Assembly (NCBI GenBank): GCA_002451695.1
Contig: DKDC01000033.1
Coordinates: 123,609-139,495 of the forward strand
Direction of reading: 5' to 3'
Length of the DNA stretch: 15,887 bases
DNA from: Prevotellaceae bacterium UBA6858
Lineage (GTDB): Bacteria > Bacteroidota > Bacteroidia > Bacteroidales > Bacteroidaceae
Shown: positions 1-7,546 of the stretch, piece by piece
Layout of the letters: every line of letters begins with the position of its first letter
Position numbering within the stretch: position 1 is the stretch's first letter
Position numbers and translations under genes: made by a program
The notes under the pieces: generated by a model
Databases searched by the model: none
What the model was told of the DNA's origin: nothing
What the model saw: only the letters and a program-made list of their open reading frames with translations

Positions 1-60
1 TACATCAGACCTTTTTTCAGCTTTTGCAAGCCTTTGAAAAACAATTCGTTACACCGAACA
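1..60 (-). repeat. Dispersed intergenic repeat, copy R0 (cut by window edge)
   Basis: Read on the minus strand, this has the family arm (a TTTTTCAAAGG-like segment, then TTGCAA, then AAAAAAGGTCT) and runs off the window edge after GATGTA, the first six bases of the first 21-bp unit. The segment TTCGTTACACCGAA (about 46-59) matches TTCGTTGCAGCGAA in copy R3. It lies downstream of the 3' end of the discoidin gene, beyond that gene's terminator. Function unknown. Confidence 0.8.
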
Positions 61-186
61 TTTTTCACTAAGATATTTTTCTGGAAACCAACGCCTTACG
101 CGGTTTTGGCGGCAAGCAAAGGGTTTCTTTGATGCCCATAAGAAAATTTGCAAAGCGTCTCTTTACTGCCATTCCGCACAAGGCAC

Positions 187-222
187 AAAAAATCCCCGCA
201 GCCGTAAGCGGACTGCGGGGAT
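187..222 (-). terminator. Intrinsic terminator of the discoidin-protein gene
   Basis: The perfect 10-bp inverted repeat ATCCCCGCAG (192-201) / CTGCGGGGAT (213-222) has an 11-nt loop that itself contains CCG/CGG. On the minus strand the stem is followed by six T (complement of the A run 187-192). It begins 22 nt past the stop codon at 245-247, as expected for a Rho-independent terminator of the minus-strand gene. The rest of 1-244 holds only repeat copy R0 and no gene that I can support. Confidence 0.92.
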
Positions 223-244
223 GATTTATGTTCGGATTGGGAAC

Positions 245-3200
245 TTACTTGATGAGAACCTTCTCCTTGCCGATGATGTAGAGACCCTTCTTGAGACCCT
301 TCTTGGCGTCGGCAGCCTTAACGTTGCGCTTAACGAGCGCTCCGTCAACGGTGTAAACGTCAACCTTAACGTTGAGCTTGCTTACAGCTTCCTTAATCTT
401 GTTGAGGATGCCGCCGTCGAGCGTGCTGATTGTAACATCGGGTTCGCCTTCCAAAGCCTGGATGAGGTTCGGGTTGATGTAGCCGCTGTGTGCGCTTACA
501 GAAACTTTCGTCTCGCCGTCTGTAACCTTGAGCGCGTTGCCGCTGAAGTAGCCGTAGCCGCCATCCACAAGGCTCTTGCCGTTGAACGCGGCAACGAGAC
601 CGTTAACGGTGTCGCCCTTGATGCTGAGGTCGGTCGGGGTTTCAAACAGAAGCGTAACCTTGGGCTGATCCTCCTCATAGAGAGTGGTGTCGCCGGTTAT
701 GAGAATGAACGGCTCGCCGGCAGCGAACTCATCCTTCTCAACAAGTCCGAGTTCTGTGTCGCTCGGCTGGCTGTGGATCTGGAATGCATGAACGTTGTCG
801 TTTATGCCAAGGCTGGTGATTGCGAACGGCAATGTAACAATCTTTGCGCGGTTGTTTTCGAACTGCATTGCGATTTCCGGATTCTCCTCTGCGTCGAACT
901 CCTCGAATGTGAACGAAGCACGGCTGTCGAACTCTGCCGAGAGCAAATCGGCGCGCACCTGACGTGCATTGTCGCCGAACGACACCAGAGCGCCCTCACG
1001 CTTGCCGCCGAGAGACTGGATCTGGAACTGCTCCCTGCCGATGTATGTAACGCGGAACGGGAACGGAGTCGTGCTGCCGCTGAAGTAGTAGTCATTGCTT
1101 TGGGTGTTGGCGTTGCCGAAGTACCAGCCGGTGCGCATATTCTGGATGTAGTATGCGCGCTTGCCAAGGTTGAGGCTGTCGGGAACGGGAACAAAGCGCC
1201 AGATAGCGTCGATGTCGCCCTCGCGTTCCTTGTTCTTGATGTCGTCCATACCCCAGCGGAGCTGGTTGCCCGCACTGTAAACGCCTTCGTTCTCACCCTT
1301 GCCGCTGCCGAGCACATAGAGGGCCGCGCCCTTGACCTCGGCACGTGCGCCGTAATAGTTTTCGGGGGCGGCATCACCCTCGGCTGTTGCGCTGAGTATG
1401 TAGTACCACTTGCCCGGCTCTACGGAAACGATGTTGTCATAAACCGCCTCCATGGCGTCCTCGATGTTCTTCTTCAGCTCGTTGAACTTCGCGGTGCTTG
1501 TCTGAATACCGCCTGCCGCGTCAATGGCTGTCTGAAGCTCGTCAAGCTTGCTTTCGTCCTTGAGCTGGCCCATGTATTCGCCAGGCACTGCGTTTTCGAT
1601 AAGTTTCTTGGCCTGAGCTATAAGGTTGTCAAGAGCGTTGTAATCCTGATAGAGTGCGCGAACCGCGTCGATAGCGTCCTGAAGATCCTGGCCGTCGGAG
1701 AGAGTTGCGGAACCGTTGTCAAGCTTGCCCTGAACCTCGGCTGCAAGATTCATCATCTTGTCGGCGGCGTCCTTCATGCCCTCAACATAGTAGTACTGCG
1801 ACTTGGCGTTGTCGTACCTGTCCTTAGCGTCATAAAGCTGGAAACCGGAGATTGTCCAGTAAACTGTATTGTCGCAAGTTTGGGTAACGCGGAAACGGAT
1901 GTAGCGGTAAGGCTGGTCAGGAGTGATGTTCTGGCTGTAGTAAGGCCACTGGCTGTAAACGTTCCTGTCGGGGAAGTCACTGAGGTTTGTAATCTCTGTC
2001 CAAGAACTCAAGTCAGAGTTGATGTCGGCTGCGAGAGCGTCGTCGTTAGTACCGTAAACAATGGCTTTGGTCGGGGTTACGCCCATGCGGTTGTTGCCGT
2101 TGTATAGGTCGTTGCGGCGGTCTATTCTCACGAGGAACGAAGCCACATCGTTGCGCTTGAGGTCAACCTGGAGGTAAGAGGGGTTCGAAGCGAGTGCGCC
2201 CCAGCTCGGATCGGAGTGCCAGTATGTCTGGTCGTTGTCGTCGATAAGCGCGCCGAGGAGGTTGTAGCCGTCCTCGATGAACTCTGCGTTGAACGAATAG
2301 TTGTCGTTGTCGGGAGTGATGGTCATCCACGTGTTGTTGGCCGTAAGCTGTGTGGTGCCGTCATCCTTTGAGTTAACCTCGGTGATAAGTCCGCCTTCGG
2401 TTGCGAGAGCGTAAAGTTTCTTATTGAGGTCTTCCGCGCTCTTGACGATAGCCTGTATGCGCTCCGAGCTGTTGAGAAGGTCGTTAATCACGGCAATGCT
2501 GCTGCGTATCGGGGCCATTTCGGTTCCGTCAACGGTGAGGTTGTTCACGTGGTCGTCGGCAACAGAGAGAGCGGCTGCGAGGTCGTCAACAGCCTTCTTC
2601 ATTTCGGCGTTCTTCGTGTAGAGAGAGCTTTCGGAAGCAGGGATGTCCTCGGAATAGAACTGAAGCTCGCTGAGGTTCCAGTAAGAATTGCCCGATGAGG
2701 TGCCCTTGACATACAGGCGCACATACTGGTAGTTGGCCTTCATGTCGATGAGCGGGGACACATAGTGGGCGTTGTGTATGTTGCCGGGGAAGCCCTTTTC
2801 AAGAATGGTTATCTCCTTCCACGAAGTTTCGTCCTCGGGGGTGTTGGTGGCCTTCACAACATATTTTGTCGGTGTGTCGTGCCATGCCGTTCCCGAAACT
2901 GCGCCGTCGTTGCGTCCCCAGTGCTCGATTGTGAGCTTCGACACGTCGGTGCGGTTCAGGTCAATCTGAAGCCACTCGTCCTGATTGAAGAGGTTCATTC
3001 CCGTTGTGGAGTGGAAGTGGGTGTCGTGGTCGTTGTCAAGCAGCTTGTCAACCCCGTTTGCGGCAGTCCACGCGCAGTTTGTGCTAATCTGCGAAGCCGC
3101 CTTTATGAGACCCGTGGTCGGGGCCTTGATTGTGAGGATGAGCGTGCGCGCCTCGACAAGAGAGTCTGCCAGCGCGCTTGCCCTGTCCTTCTTTGCCTGG

Positions 3201-4558
3201 AGTTCCTTCAGTTCGTCGAGCTTGCTTGCGTCGGCGGGAACGAACTTCCACCACGAGATGTTCTCGTAAACGCTCGCCGGCGAAATCTTGCCGAAGCTGC
3301 CCGCGCCGCTGTTGTGCGACAGCGGATGGTAGGGGAAGGGGTTCGCCGTGTTCGCTATGTAGTAGCATCCGTTTCCGAGAGGCTCAACCGTCTGGTGTAT
3401 GGTGTCGGTGTCGTTCATCTTCACATACACGGCTGTAACCCATGCGTCGCCGGGCACGGTGTAAACGTATTTGTCGTTGCCGCCGTTGCGGAACGAGAAG
3501 TTGCCGTCCTCCTGACGTGTTACATAGAAATAGTAGTAAGGGTTCTGGCTGTCCAGAGTGCCCCATTTGAGTTCCGCGTCATCGGCGTTCCACGCCTTGT
3601 CAACGCCCTGCTTCTTGAAGAACGAGCTGTCGCCCGCCACGATGAAATACCAGCCGTCGGTAATGGGGTTCACGCTTGCCGTGATGTCGGCGATAGCCTT
3701 GCGCAAATTTGCGATGGCGGCGTTGAGGTCGTCGTCGGTTGCGTTGGGGTTGTCAATCTGGTCGAGGCAGGATGCGAAAGTATCCTGATAGGTGTCGTAT
3801 GCCGTCTGGCTAACGCAGCCTATGCCCTCGCCAACCTTGAAGTCGCGGTTGAGGTCGTAGATGGAGTCAACCACGTTCTGCAGTATCTGCTTCTTGTCTG
3901 TAATGGGCACAGCGGGATAGAACTGCAGTTCCGCGAACGTCCAATAGGCATACGAGGAACCCGGAGTGCCTGAAGACTTGCGCGGGATAAGGCGCAGGTA
4001 GCGGTAAGTCTCGGGCAGCTCTATGTAGCCGTAGTAAGGCCAGCCCTCGCTGTCGGAAGCGGGGATGTCCTTGAGCTTCTTAATGAATTGCCACGAGCTT
4101 TCCTCGTCAGGCGTGTTGGTTGCGTAAATGTCCAGCTCCACAGGTGTGATGCCATGGCGCACGCCGCCATTGTAAACATCCTCGCGGCGGTGCATCATGA
4201 GCATGAGCTGCGTGAGGTCATCGCGCATGAGGTCAACCTGAATCCACTCGTCCTGCGTCCTGAGGTCCATTCCCGTCGGGTCGGAATGCCAGTAGGTGTT
4301 CAGGTTGTTGTCAATGAGCGTGCCAAGATGATTGTCGGCATCGTAGTACGCCTCGTTGTTTTCGGGAAGATAGTTGTCATTCCCCTTTTCGGGCTTCCAG
4401 GTGCAGTTGCTCGTGAGCTGCGTCTCGCCTGTGGGCGAAACAACGGTGATGAGAGGGTTGCTCTCGTCAGCCTCGTAGTTCTGAGCCTGCGCACCGGAAG
4501 AAAAGCCCAGGATGCAAGCCATTACGCACAGCTTGACCCAAAGTAAACATCTCTTCAT
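245..4558 (-). CDS. Large secreted protein with three discoidin (F5/8 type C) domains and a C-terminal sorting domain
   Basis: A 1437-residue secreted protein. Residues 1-26 form a signal peptide (hydrophobic core, cleavage after AQAQ). Three discoidin-like domains lie at about 38-215, 480-636 and 725-910; each has a TxNxxW start, the (L)IDxNxxTYWHSD-type ligand-loop motif (HDTHFHS in the second), a W/YLQVDL strand, and a closing Y(R/Q)Y(I/V/L)R...YW..(A/S)(E/G)(L/F)Q(F/L)Y block. FIVAR-like helical linkers are at about 220-295, 640-720 and 910-1045. Two similar beta-rich modules (about 300-440 and 1045-1225) contain YYI/WKFVP or WRFVP motifs and may be trefoil-like. The last 40 residues (VYTVDGALVKR...GLYII...VLIK) resemble a type IX secretion type A sorting domain. 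I see no catalytic domain, so a carbohydrate- or matrix-binding surface or secreted protein is the inference. It is transcribed alone, divergently from the nigD operon. The family call is firm; the ligand is unknown. Confidence 0.9.
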   Translation of the reverse strand: MKRCLLWVKLCVMACILGFSSGAQAQNYEADESNPLITVVSPTGETQLTSNCTWKPEKGNDNYLPENNEAYYDADNHLGTLIDNNLNTYWHSDPTGMDLRTQDEWIQVDLMRDDLTQLMLMMHRREDVYNGGVRHGITPVELDIYATNTPDEESSWQFIKKLKDIPASDSEGWPYYGYIELPETYRYLRLIPRKSSGTPGSSYAYWTFAELQFYPAVPITDKKQILQNVVDSIYDLNRDFKVGEGIGCVSQTAYDTYQDTFASCLDQIDNPNATDDDLNAAIANLRKAIADITASVNPITDGWYFIVAGDSSFFKKQGVDKAWNADDAELKWGTLDSQNPYYYFYVTRQEDGNFSFRNGGNDKYVYTVPGDAWVTAVYVKMNDTDTIHQTVEPLGNGCYYIANTANPFPYHPLSHNSGAGSFGKISPASVYENISWWKFVPADASKLDELKELQAKKDRASALADSLVEARTLILTIKAPTTGLIKAASQISTNCAWTAANGVDKLLDNDHDTHFHSTTGMNLFNQDEWLQIDLNRTDVSKLTIEHWGRNDGAVSGTAWHDTPTKYVVKATNTPEDETSWKEITILEKGFPGNIHNAHYVSPLIDMKANYQYVRLYVKGTSSGNSYWNLSELQFYSEDIPASESSLYTKNAEMKKAVDDLAAALSVADDHVNNLTVDGTEMAPIRSSIAVINDLLNSSERIQAIVKSAEDLNKKLYALATEGGLITEVNSKDDGTTQLTANNTWMTITPDNDNYSFNAEFIEDGYNLLGALIDDNDQTYWHSDPSWGALASNPSYLQVDLKRNDVASFLVRIDRRNDLYNGNNRMGVTPTKAIVYGTNDDALAADINSDLSSWTEITNLSDFPDRNVYSQWPYYSQNITPDQPYRYIRFRVTQTCDNTVYWTISGFQLYDAKDRYDNAKSQYYYVEGMKDAADKMMNLAAEVQGKLDNGSATLSDGQDLQDAIDAVRALYQDYNALDNLIAQAKKLIENAVPGEYMGQLKDESKLDELQTAIDAAGGIQTSTAKFNELKKNIEDAMEAVYDNIVSVEPGKWYYILSATAEGDAAPENYYGARAEVKGAALYVLGSGKGENEGVYSAGNQLRWGMDDIKNKEREGDIDAIWRFVPVPDSLNLGKRAYYIQNMRTGWYFGNANTQSNDYYFSGSTTPFPFRVTYIGREQFQIQSLGGKREGALVSFGDNARQVRADLLSAEFDSRASFTFEEFDAEENPEIAMQFENNRAKIVTLPFAITSLGINDNVHAFQIHSQPSDTELGLVEKDEFAAGEPFILITGDTTLYEEDQPKVTLLFETPTDLSIKGDTVNGLVAAFNGKSLVDGGYGYFSGNALKVTDGETKVSVSAHSGYINPNLIQALEGEPDVTISTLDGGILNKIKEAVSKLNVKVDVYTVDGALVKRNVKAADAKKGLKKGLYIIGKEKVLIK

Positions 4559-4643
4559 TTGGTTTTTGTATTAAGATTAAACATAAGTTGATGCATTCCG
4601 CTTTTGCTATGTACAGTTACGTTAGTATTGCTTGTTCAGCGTG

Positions 4644-4674
4644 TAAATTTACGATTATTTTTTCATATTCCAAC
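4644..4674 (-). promoter_or_regulatory. Possible promoter of the discoidin-protein gene
   Basis: On the minus strand GTTG (complement of 4671-4674) is followed after 19 bp by TAAATTTA (4644-4651). This is one mismatch in each element from the Bacteroidota TTTG / TAnnTTTG promoter, with correct spacing and a leader of about 80 nt. Both boxes are imperfect, so this is tentative. A small palindrome CACAA-AAA-TTGTG (4681-4693) sits just upstream and could be an operator. Confidence 0.3.
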
Positions 4675-4784
4675 ATTCTCCACAAAAATTGTGCTGCTTT
4701 TTAACATACACCCCAGCGGGAAGCGGCAGCGGAACAAACCCATAACGCATTGGATTACAGATATTTGTCCTGTCTTTCTTTAAC

Positions 4785-4918
4785 TTTCGTAAGTTTTTGT
4801 TTTTCAAAGGTTTGCAGGTGGCAAAAAAAGGTCTGATGTAGTTTAAATTATATCAGACATAATTTTTCCTGCATAGGACGTAGTTTTTCCCATGTCCCAT
4901 GCAGTTTTACAAATGTTT
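4785..4918 (+). repeat. Dispersed intergenic repeat, copy R1 (arm plus about four 21-bp units)
   Basis: The arm at about 4785-4834 (TTTTTCAAAGGTTTGCAGG, then AAAAAAAGGTCT) is followed by units of exactly 21 bp at 4835-4855, 4856-4876 and 4877-4897, and a decayed fourth at 4898-4918. Units begin GATGTAGTTT, GACATAATTTTTCC, GACGTAGTTTTTCC and CATGCAGTTTT; several end in a TRYRTC-like half-site that is the inverse of GAYRTA. It lies in the divergent gap between the discoidin gene and the nigD operon and ends 21 bp before the -33 box of the nigD promoter. The rest of the 4559-5061 gap holds the two promoters and the leader described separately. Confidence 0.88.
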
Positions 4919-4939
4919 TGGAGGCGGCGGTTTTGTTTT

Positions 4940-4971
4940 TTTGCGAATGGCGGAAAATAATAGTATTTTTG
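4940..4971 (+). promoter_or_regulatory. Bacteroidota-type promoter of the nigD-sigma-anti-sigma operon
   Basis: TTTG at 4940-4943 and TATTTTTG (TAnnTTTG) at 4964-4971 are separated by 20 bp, the same spacing as the rbfA promoter in this window. Both elements match the Bacteroidota housekeeping consensus exactly. Transcription should start near 4977-4980, leaving a leader of about 85 nt before the nigD-like start codon. Confidence 0.75.
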
Positions 4972-5026
4972 CCCCCGTCCGCAAAAAAATGTCCAAACTT
5001 TCAGGCAAGGTTTGCGGCATGGGGGC
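4971..5026 (+). promoter_or_regulatory. Long interrupted inverted repeat at the operon's transcription start and leader
   Basis: GCCCCC (4971-4976) and CCGCAAA (4979-4985) pair with TTTGCGG (5011-5017) and GGGGGC (5021-5026), leaving a 25-nt loop. The right arm can alternatively pair its GTTTG with CAAAC inside the loop, so two structures compete. The outer arm overlaps the predicted start region, so this could be a DNA operator or a leader RNA structure. Neither role is shown by the sequence alone. Confidence 0.55.
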
Positions 5027-5061
5027 ATTACATATATGTATCAACAACAAAACATGGAAAA

Positions 5062-5736
5062 ATGAAATGCCTGAATTTTCTGCTGCCGGCTATGCTGCTG
5101 CTCCCGGCGTTCGCGCTGCAATCGTGCGATGACGATGACGATAACTCCAAAAACTACGCCAACGCAACCGTTACGCTGAAAACAAACCCCGACGACAACA
5201 CGTTCTATATGCAGCTCGACGACTCCACCACCGTATTGCCGGCAAACATCAAGGTGTCGCCCGCCGGCAAGAACGAGGTGAGGGCGCTCGTGAACCTTAG
5301 GTTCACCAAGAACAGCGCAGCCCCCTACTCCCGCGAGGCGTTCGTGAACTGGATTGACACCATAAGGACGAAGGACATGGCGCAAGACCGTGGGGACGAC
5401 AACGCCACGCTCTACGGCGACGACCCTGTGGAAATCGTGAACCATTGGACGACAAACGCCGAGGACGGCTACCTCACGCTGCGCTTCAGGACTTACCACA
5501 GCGGCAAAGCCACCCACAGGCTTAACCTTGTAAAGGGCGGCAACGACAACGAGGTGGTGCTGTATCACGACGCCCGGGGGGACAACGCCGGGCGCGTGGG
5601 CGACGGCATGATAGCATTCCGCCTTGAGAAGCAGCCCGGCAGCGACGGCACGCCCAAGGAGATGACGCTGAAATGGAAATCGTTCAGCGGGCAGGAGAAG
5701 AGCGTCAGGTTCAAATACATCCCCCGCAAGCAATAA
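5062..5736 (+). CDS. NigD-like outer-membrane lipoprotein
   Basis: A 224-residue lipoprotein. I chose the ATG at 5062 because it starts directly with a lipoprotein signal peptide (MKCLNFLLPAML..., lipobox LQSC, lipid Cys22); the open frame extends upstream but contains the repeat and promoter. Cys22 is followed by five Asp, an acidic run like the lipoprotein export signals that send Bacteroidota lipoproteins to the cell surface. The mature part fits the NigD family: an N-terminal beta domain (TVTLKTN... to TVLPANIKV...VRALVNLRF) and a C-terminal beta domain (about 120-222) with YLTLRFRTYHSG and HRLNLV strands. NigD proteins have no settled biochemical role; I recall NigD1 of B. thetaiotaomicron being linked to vesiculation under a Dma anti-sigma factor. 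It is first in a four-gene operon, 27 nt before the sigma gene, so it is a likely target or sensor of that system. Family call good, role inferred. Confidence 0.85.
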   Translation: MKCLNFLLPAMLLLPAFALQSCDDDDDNSKNYANATVTLKTNPDDNTFYMQLDDSTTVLPANIKVSPAGKNEVRALVNLRFTKNSAAPYSREAFVNWIDTIRTKDMAQDRGDDNATLYGDDPVEIVNHWTTNAEDGYLTLRFRTYHSGKATHRLNLVKGGNDNEVVLYHDARGDNAGRVGDGMIAFRLEKQPGSDGTPKEMTLKWKSFSGQEKSVRFKYIPRKQ

Positions 5737-5763
5737 GGCGGCACGGAACACGCCATATATATA

Positions 5764-6327
5764 ATGAGTCTGTTCGCAACCGACAAAGAGCGCGGAATAC
5801 TCTCGCTTTTCAAAAAAGATGACCCCTCGGCAATGAGCGTCCTGTATGGCGAATATGCAGGATGGCTCACTGCCGTATGCTCGCGCTATGTGGGCGATGC
5901 GGATGACTGCAAGGACGTGCTGCAAGAGACGTTCATAAAGATTTTCACCAGGATTGGCACGTTTGAGTATCGCGGCAAAGGCTCGCTCAAGGCGTGGGCG
6001 GGGCGCATAGCCGTGAACGAGGCGCTGCAGATGCTGCGCCGCAAGGCGGCGACACCGGTTGAGAACGCCGGAACCCTGCCCGACCTGCCCGATGAGGAAC
6101 CCGATGTGGAAAGCCTTTCGGCGCAAGAGATAGCGGACATGATAAAAAAACTCCCGCAAGGCTACCGCACGGTGTTCAACCTATACGCCGTCGAGGGCAG
6201 AAGCCACAAGGAGATCGCCGCAACGCTCGGCATAAGGCCCGACACGTCGGCCTCGCAATTCCACAAGGCAAAGAACATGCTCGCCAAAATGATTAACGAA
6301 TACAAAACACAAAAGGAGCTGCAATGA
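5764..6327 (+). CDS. ECF-type RNA polymerase sigma factor
   Basis: A 187-residue group 4 (extracytoplasmic function) sigma factor. Region 2 spans about 22-94, with the core-binding and -10 recognition helices (DADDCKDVLQETFIKIF, then GSLKAWAGRIAVNEALQMLRR). Region 4 spans about 119-176, with the helix-turn-helix LPQGYRTVFNLYAVEGRSHK, then EIAATLGI and the recognition helix TSASQFHKAKNML. The linker (95-118) is acidic and proline-rich, and there are no extra C-terminal domains. Its stop codon overlaps the start of the next gene in ATGA, so it is translationally coupled to the predicted membrane anti-sigma factor. The expected role is to direct RNA polymerase to a small regulon when released from that partner. 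I saw no obvious second, ECF-type promoter before nigD, so autoregulation is open. It resembles the Das sigma factors paired with Dma proteins. Confidence 0.95.
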   Translation: MSLFATDKERGILSLFKKDDPSAMSVLYGEYAGWLTAVCSRYVGDADDCKDVLQETFIKIFTRIGTFEYRGKGSLKAWAGRIAVNEALQMLRRKAATPVENAGTLPDLPDEEPDVESLSAQEIADMIKKLPQGYRTVFNLYAVEGRSHKEIAATLGIRPDTSASQFHKAKNMLAKMINEYKTQKELQ

Positions 6328-7541
6328 GAGACGAATGGACAAAACGGCTGCAAGTGCGCCTTGAAAACCATGAGGAAACGCCTCCGCAGGGACTGTTTGA
6401 CGACATACAAAAAGAGATGTCGCGGCGCGGGAACGCCGTCCCCGCCAAAAAGCGCAGGAAAGCCGCCGTGTGGCTGTGGACTGTGCCGGCAGCGGCGGCG
6501 GTTGTGGCCGTGGGGCTGTTCCTTGCCAACGAGGTGGACAAGGCTGTAACCGCAACCCTGCCCGCAACCGGCAAAATGCCGCCGGTTGTGGCGGCAGGCA
6601 CAACGGAGAGTGCGGAAACGCCGGCGCACGCCCTTTTGGCGAAAGCGGAAACGCCACGCCGGAAACGCGTCATCCCACAGACAGCCTCCGCAACCGGGAC
6701 ATACGCAACCGAAGCCGCGCAGACTGCAACGCAGAACGAACCCGAAACGGTGAAGAACGAGACAAAAAGCATGAGGACCGCGAAAAAAGCAGCCCCCACC
6801 GCAAGCGCCGCACGCCCATTCCTAAGCGTGGCAAGCTCCGCACCGCACAAAAACGGCGGCACACGCATAAGCCTCGGCGCATACTGCGGCGGGGCGGCGG
6901 GCGGCACAAACAGCGCAAACGGCGTTATGCTTACGGCGGGAAAGCCTTTCGGGGAATACCCAAAGGAAATGGAGGGGAACGAAAACGCCACGCTCACCGC
7001 CACATCGCGCACGCTGCACACCAAAGCCAGCCACAGCCAGCCCATAAAGGCGGGAGTGAGCGCCAAGCTCCACCTGGGCGGACGCTGGGGCGTGGAAACG
7101 GGAGTGGAATACAGCTACCTGTCCTCGCAGTTCGACTATGACAACGGCGGAACAGCAGTAAGCACAGAAAAGCAGCACCTGCACTACATCGGAATACCCT
7201 TAAAGGCAAGCTATTCGCTCGTCAAAACCAAAAAGCTCAACATATACGCCGCCGCAGGGGGCGCGGTGGAGAAACTCGTCAAGGGCAAAAGCACCACGCA
7301 CTACCTTGACGCGAGCGGCAAGCCCGACATGACGGAAAGCGTGAGCGAAAGCCGCCCGCAGCTCTCGGTGAGCGCGGCGGCGGGGGCGGAATACACCGTG
7401 GGCGGAAACATCGGCGTTTACATAGAACCGGGCGTGAGCCACCACTTCGACAACAACAGCGGCGTGGAGAACATCTACAAAAAACGCCCCACAAACTTCA
7501 GCCTGTCAATAGGCGTAAGGATAAACTTCAGCAAACAGTAA
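6324..7541 (+). CDS. Dual membrane-spanning anti-sigma factor (Dma-like), outer-membrane beta-barrel fusion
   Basis: A 405-residue protein with an unusual trans-envelope layout. Residues 1-46 are a charged cytoplasmic segment with a helix (MRDEWTKRLQVRL) and a PPQGLFDDIQ motif of the kind seen in Bacteroidota anti-sigma N-termini, ending in the basic stretch KKRRK. One inner-membrane helix follows (about 48-68). Residues 75-178 are Ala/Thr/Pro/Lys-rich and low complexity, a disordered periplasmic linker. Residues 180-405 alternate polar and hydrophobic residues in strands (ISLGAY, AGVSAKLHL, WGVETGVEYSYLS, GIPLKASYSL, LNIYAAAGGA, FSLSIGVRINF) as in PorT/OMP_b-brl_2 barrels. There is no cleavable signal peptide. 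The 4-nt overlap with the sigma gene supports a sigma/anti-sigma pair. By analogy with Dma1, the barrel would sense an outer-membrane state and relay it to the cytoplasmic domain. Architecture is directly visible; the function is by analogy. Confidence 0.85.
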   Translation: MRDEWTKRLQVRLENHEETPPQGLFDDIQKEMSRRGNAVPAKKRRKAAVWLWTVPAAAAVVAVGLFLANEVDKAVTATLPATGKMPPVVAAGTTESAETPAHALLAKAETPRRKRVIPQTASATGTYATEAAQTATQNEPETVKNETKSMRTAKKAAPTASAARPFLSVASSAPHKNGGTRISLGAYCGGAAGGTNSANGVMLTAGKPFGEYPKEMEGNENATLTATSRTLHTKASHSQPIKAGVSAKLHLGGRWGVETGVEYSYLSSQFDYDNGGTAVSTEKQHLHYIGIPLKASYSLVKTKKLNIYAAAGGAVEKLVKGKSTTHYLDASGKPDMTESVSESRPQLSVSAAAGAEYTVGGNIGVYIEPGVSHHFDNNSGVENIYKKRPTNFSLSIGVRINFSKQ

Positions 7542-7546
7542 CAACA

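Noticed and set aside
221..2107. 628-codon plus-strand open frame antisense to the discoidin gene
   Set aside because: It begins inside the terminator hairpin, has Val/Leu/Ala/Cys-rich composition without recognisable domains, and lies wholly within a gene whose discoidin domains and sorting tail are clear.
2765..3973. 402-codon plus-strand open frame antisense to the discoidin gene
   Set aside because: Same compositional shadow of the coding strand; no domain, signal peptide or promoter.
4835..4918. 21-bp tandem units as a CRISPR array
   Set aside because: Units are contiguous and degenerate, without repeat-spacer alternation, and no cas genes are present.
4918..5061. Upstream extension of the nigD-like gene by 48 codons
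   Set aside because: The added segment covers the promoter and leader hairpin; the ATG at 5062 gives a proper lipoprotein signal peptide.
5041..6159. 372-codon minus-strand open frame across the nigD-like and sigma genes
   Set aside because: It spans two well-supported genes and their junction in antisense, with His/Arg/Val-rich composition and no family signature.
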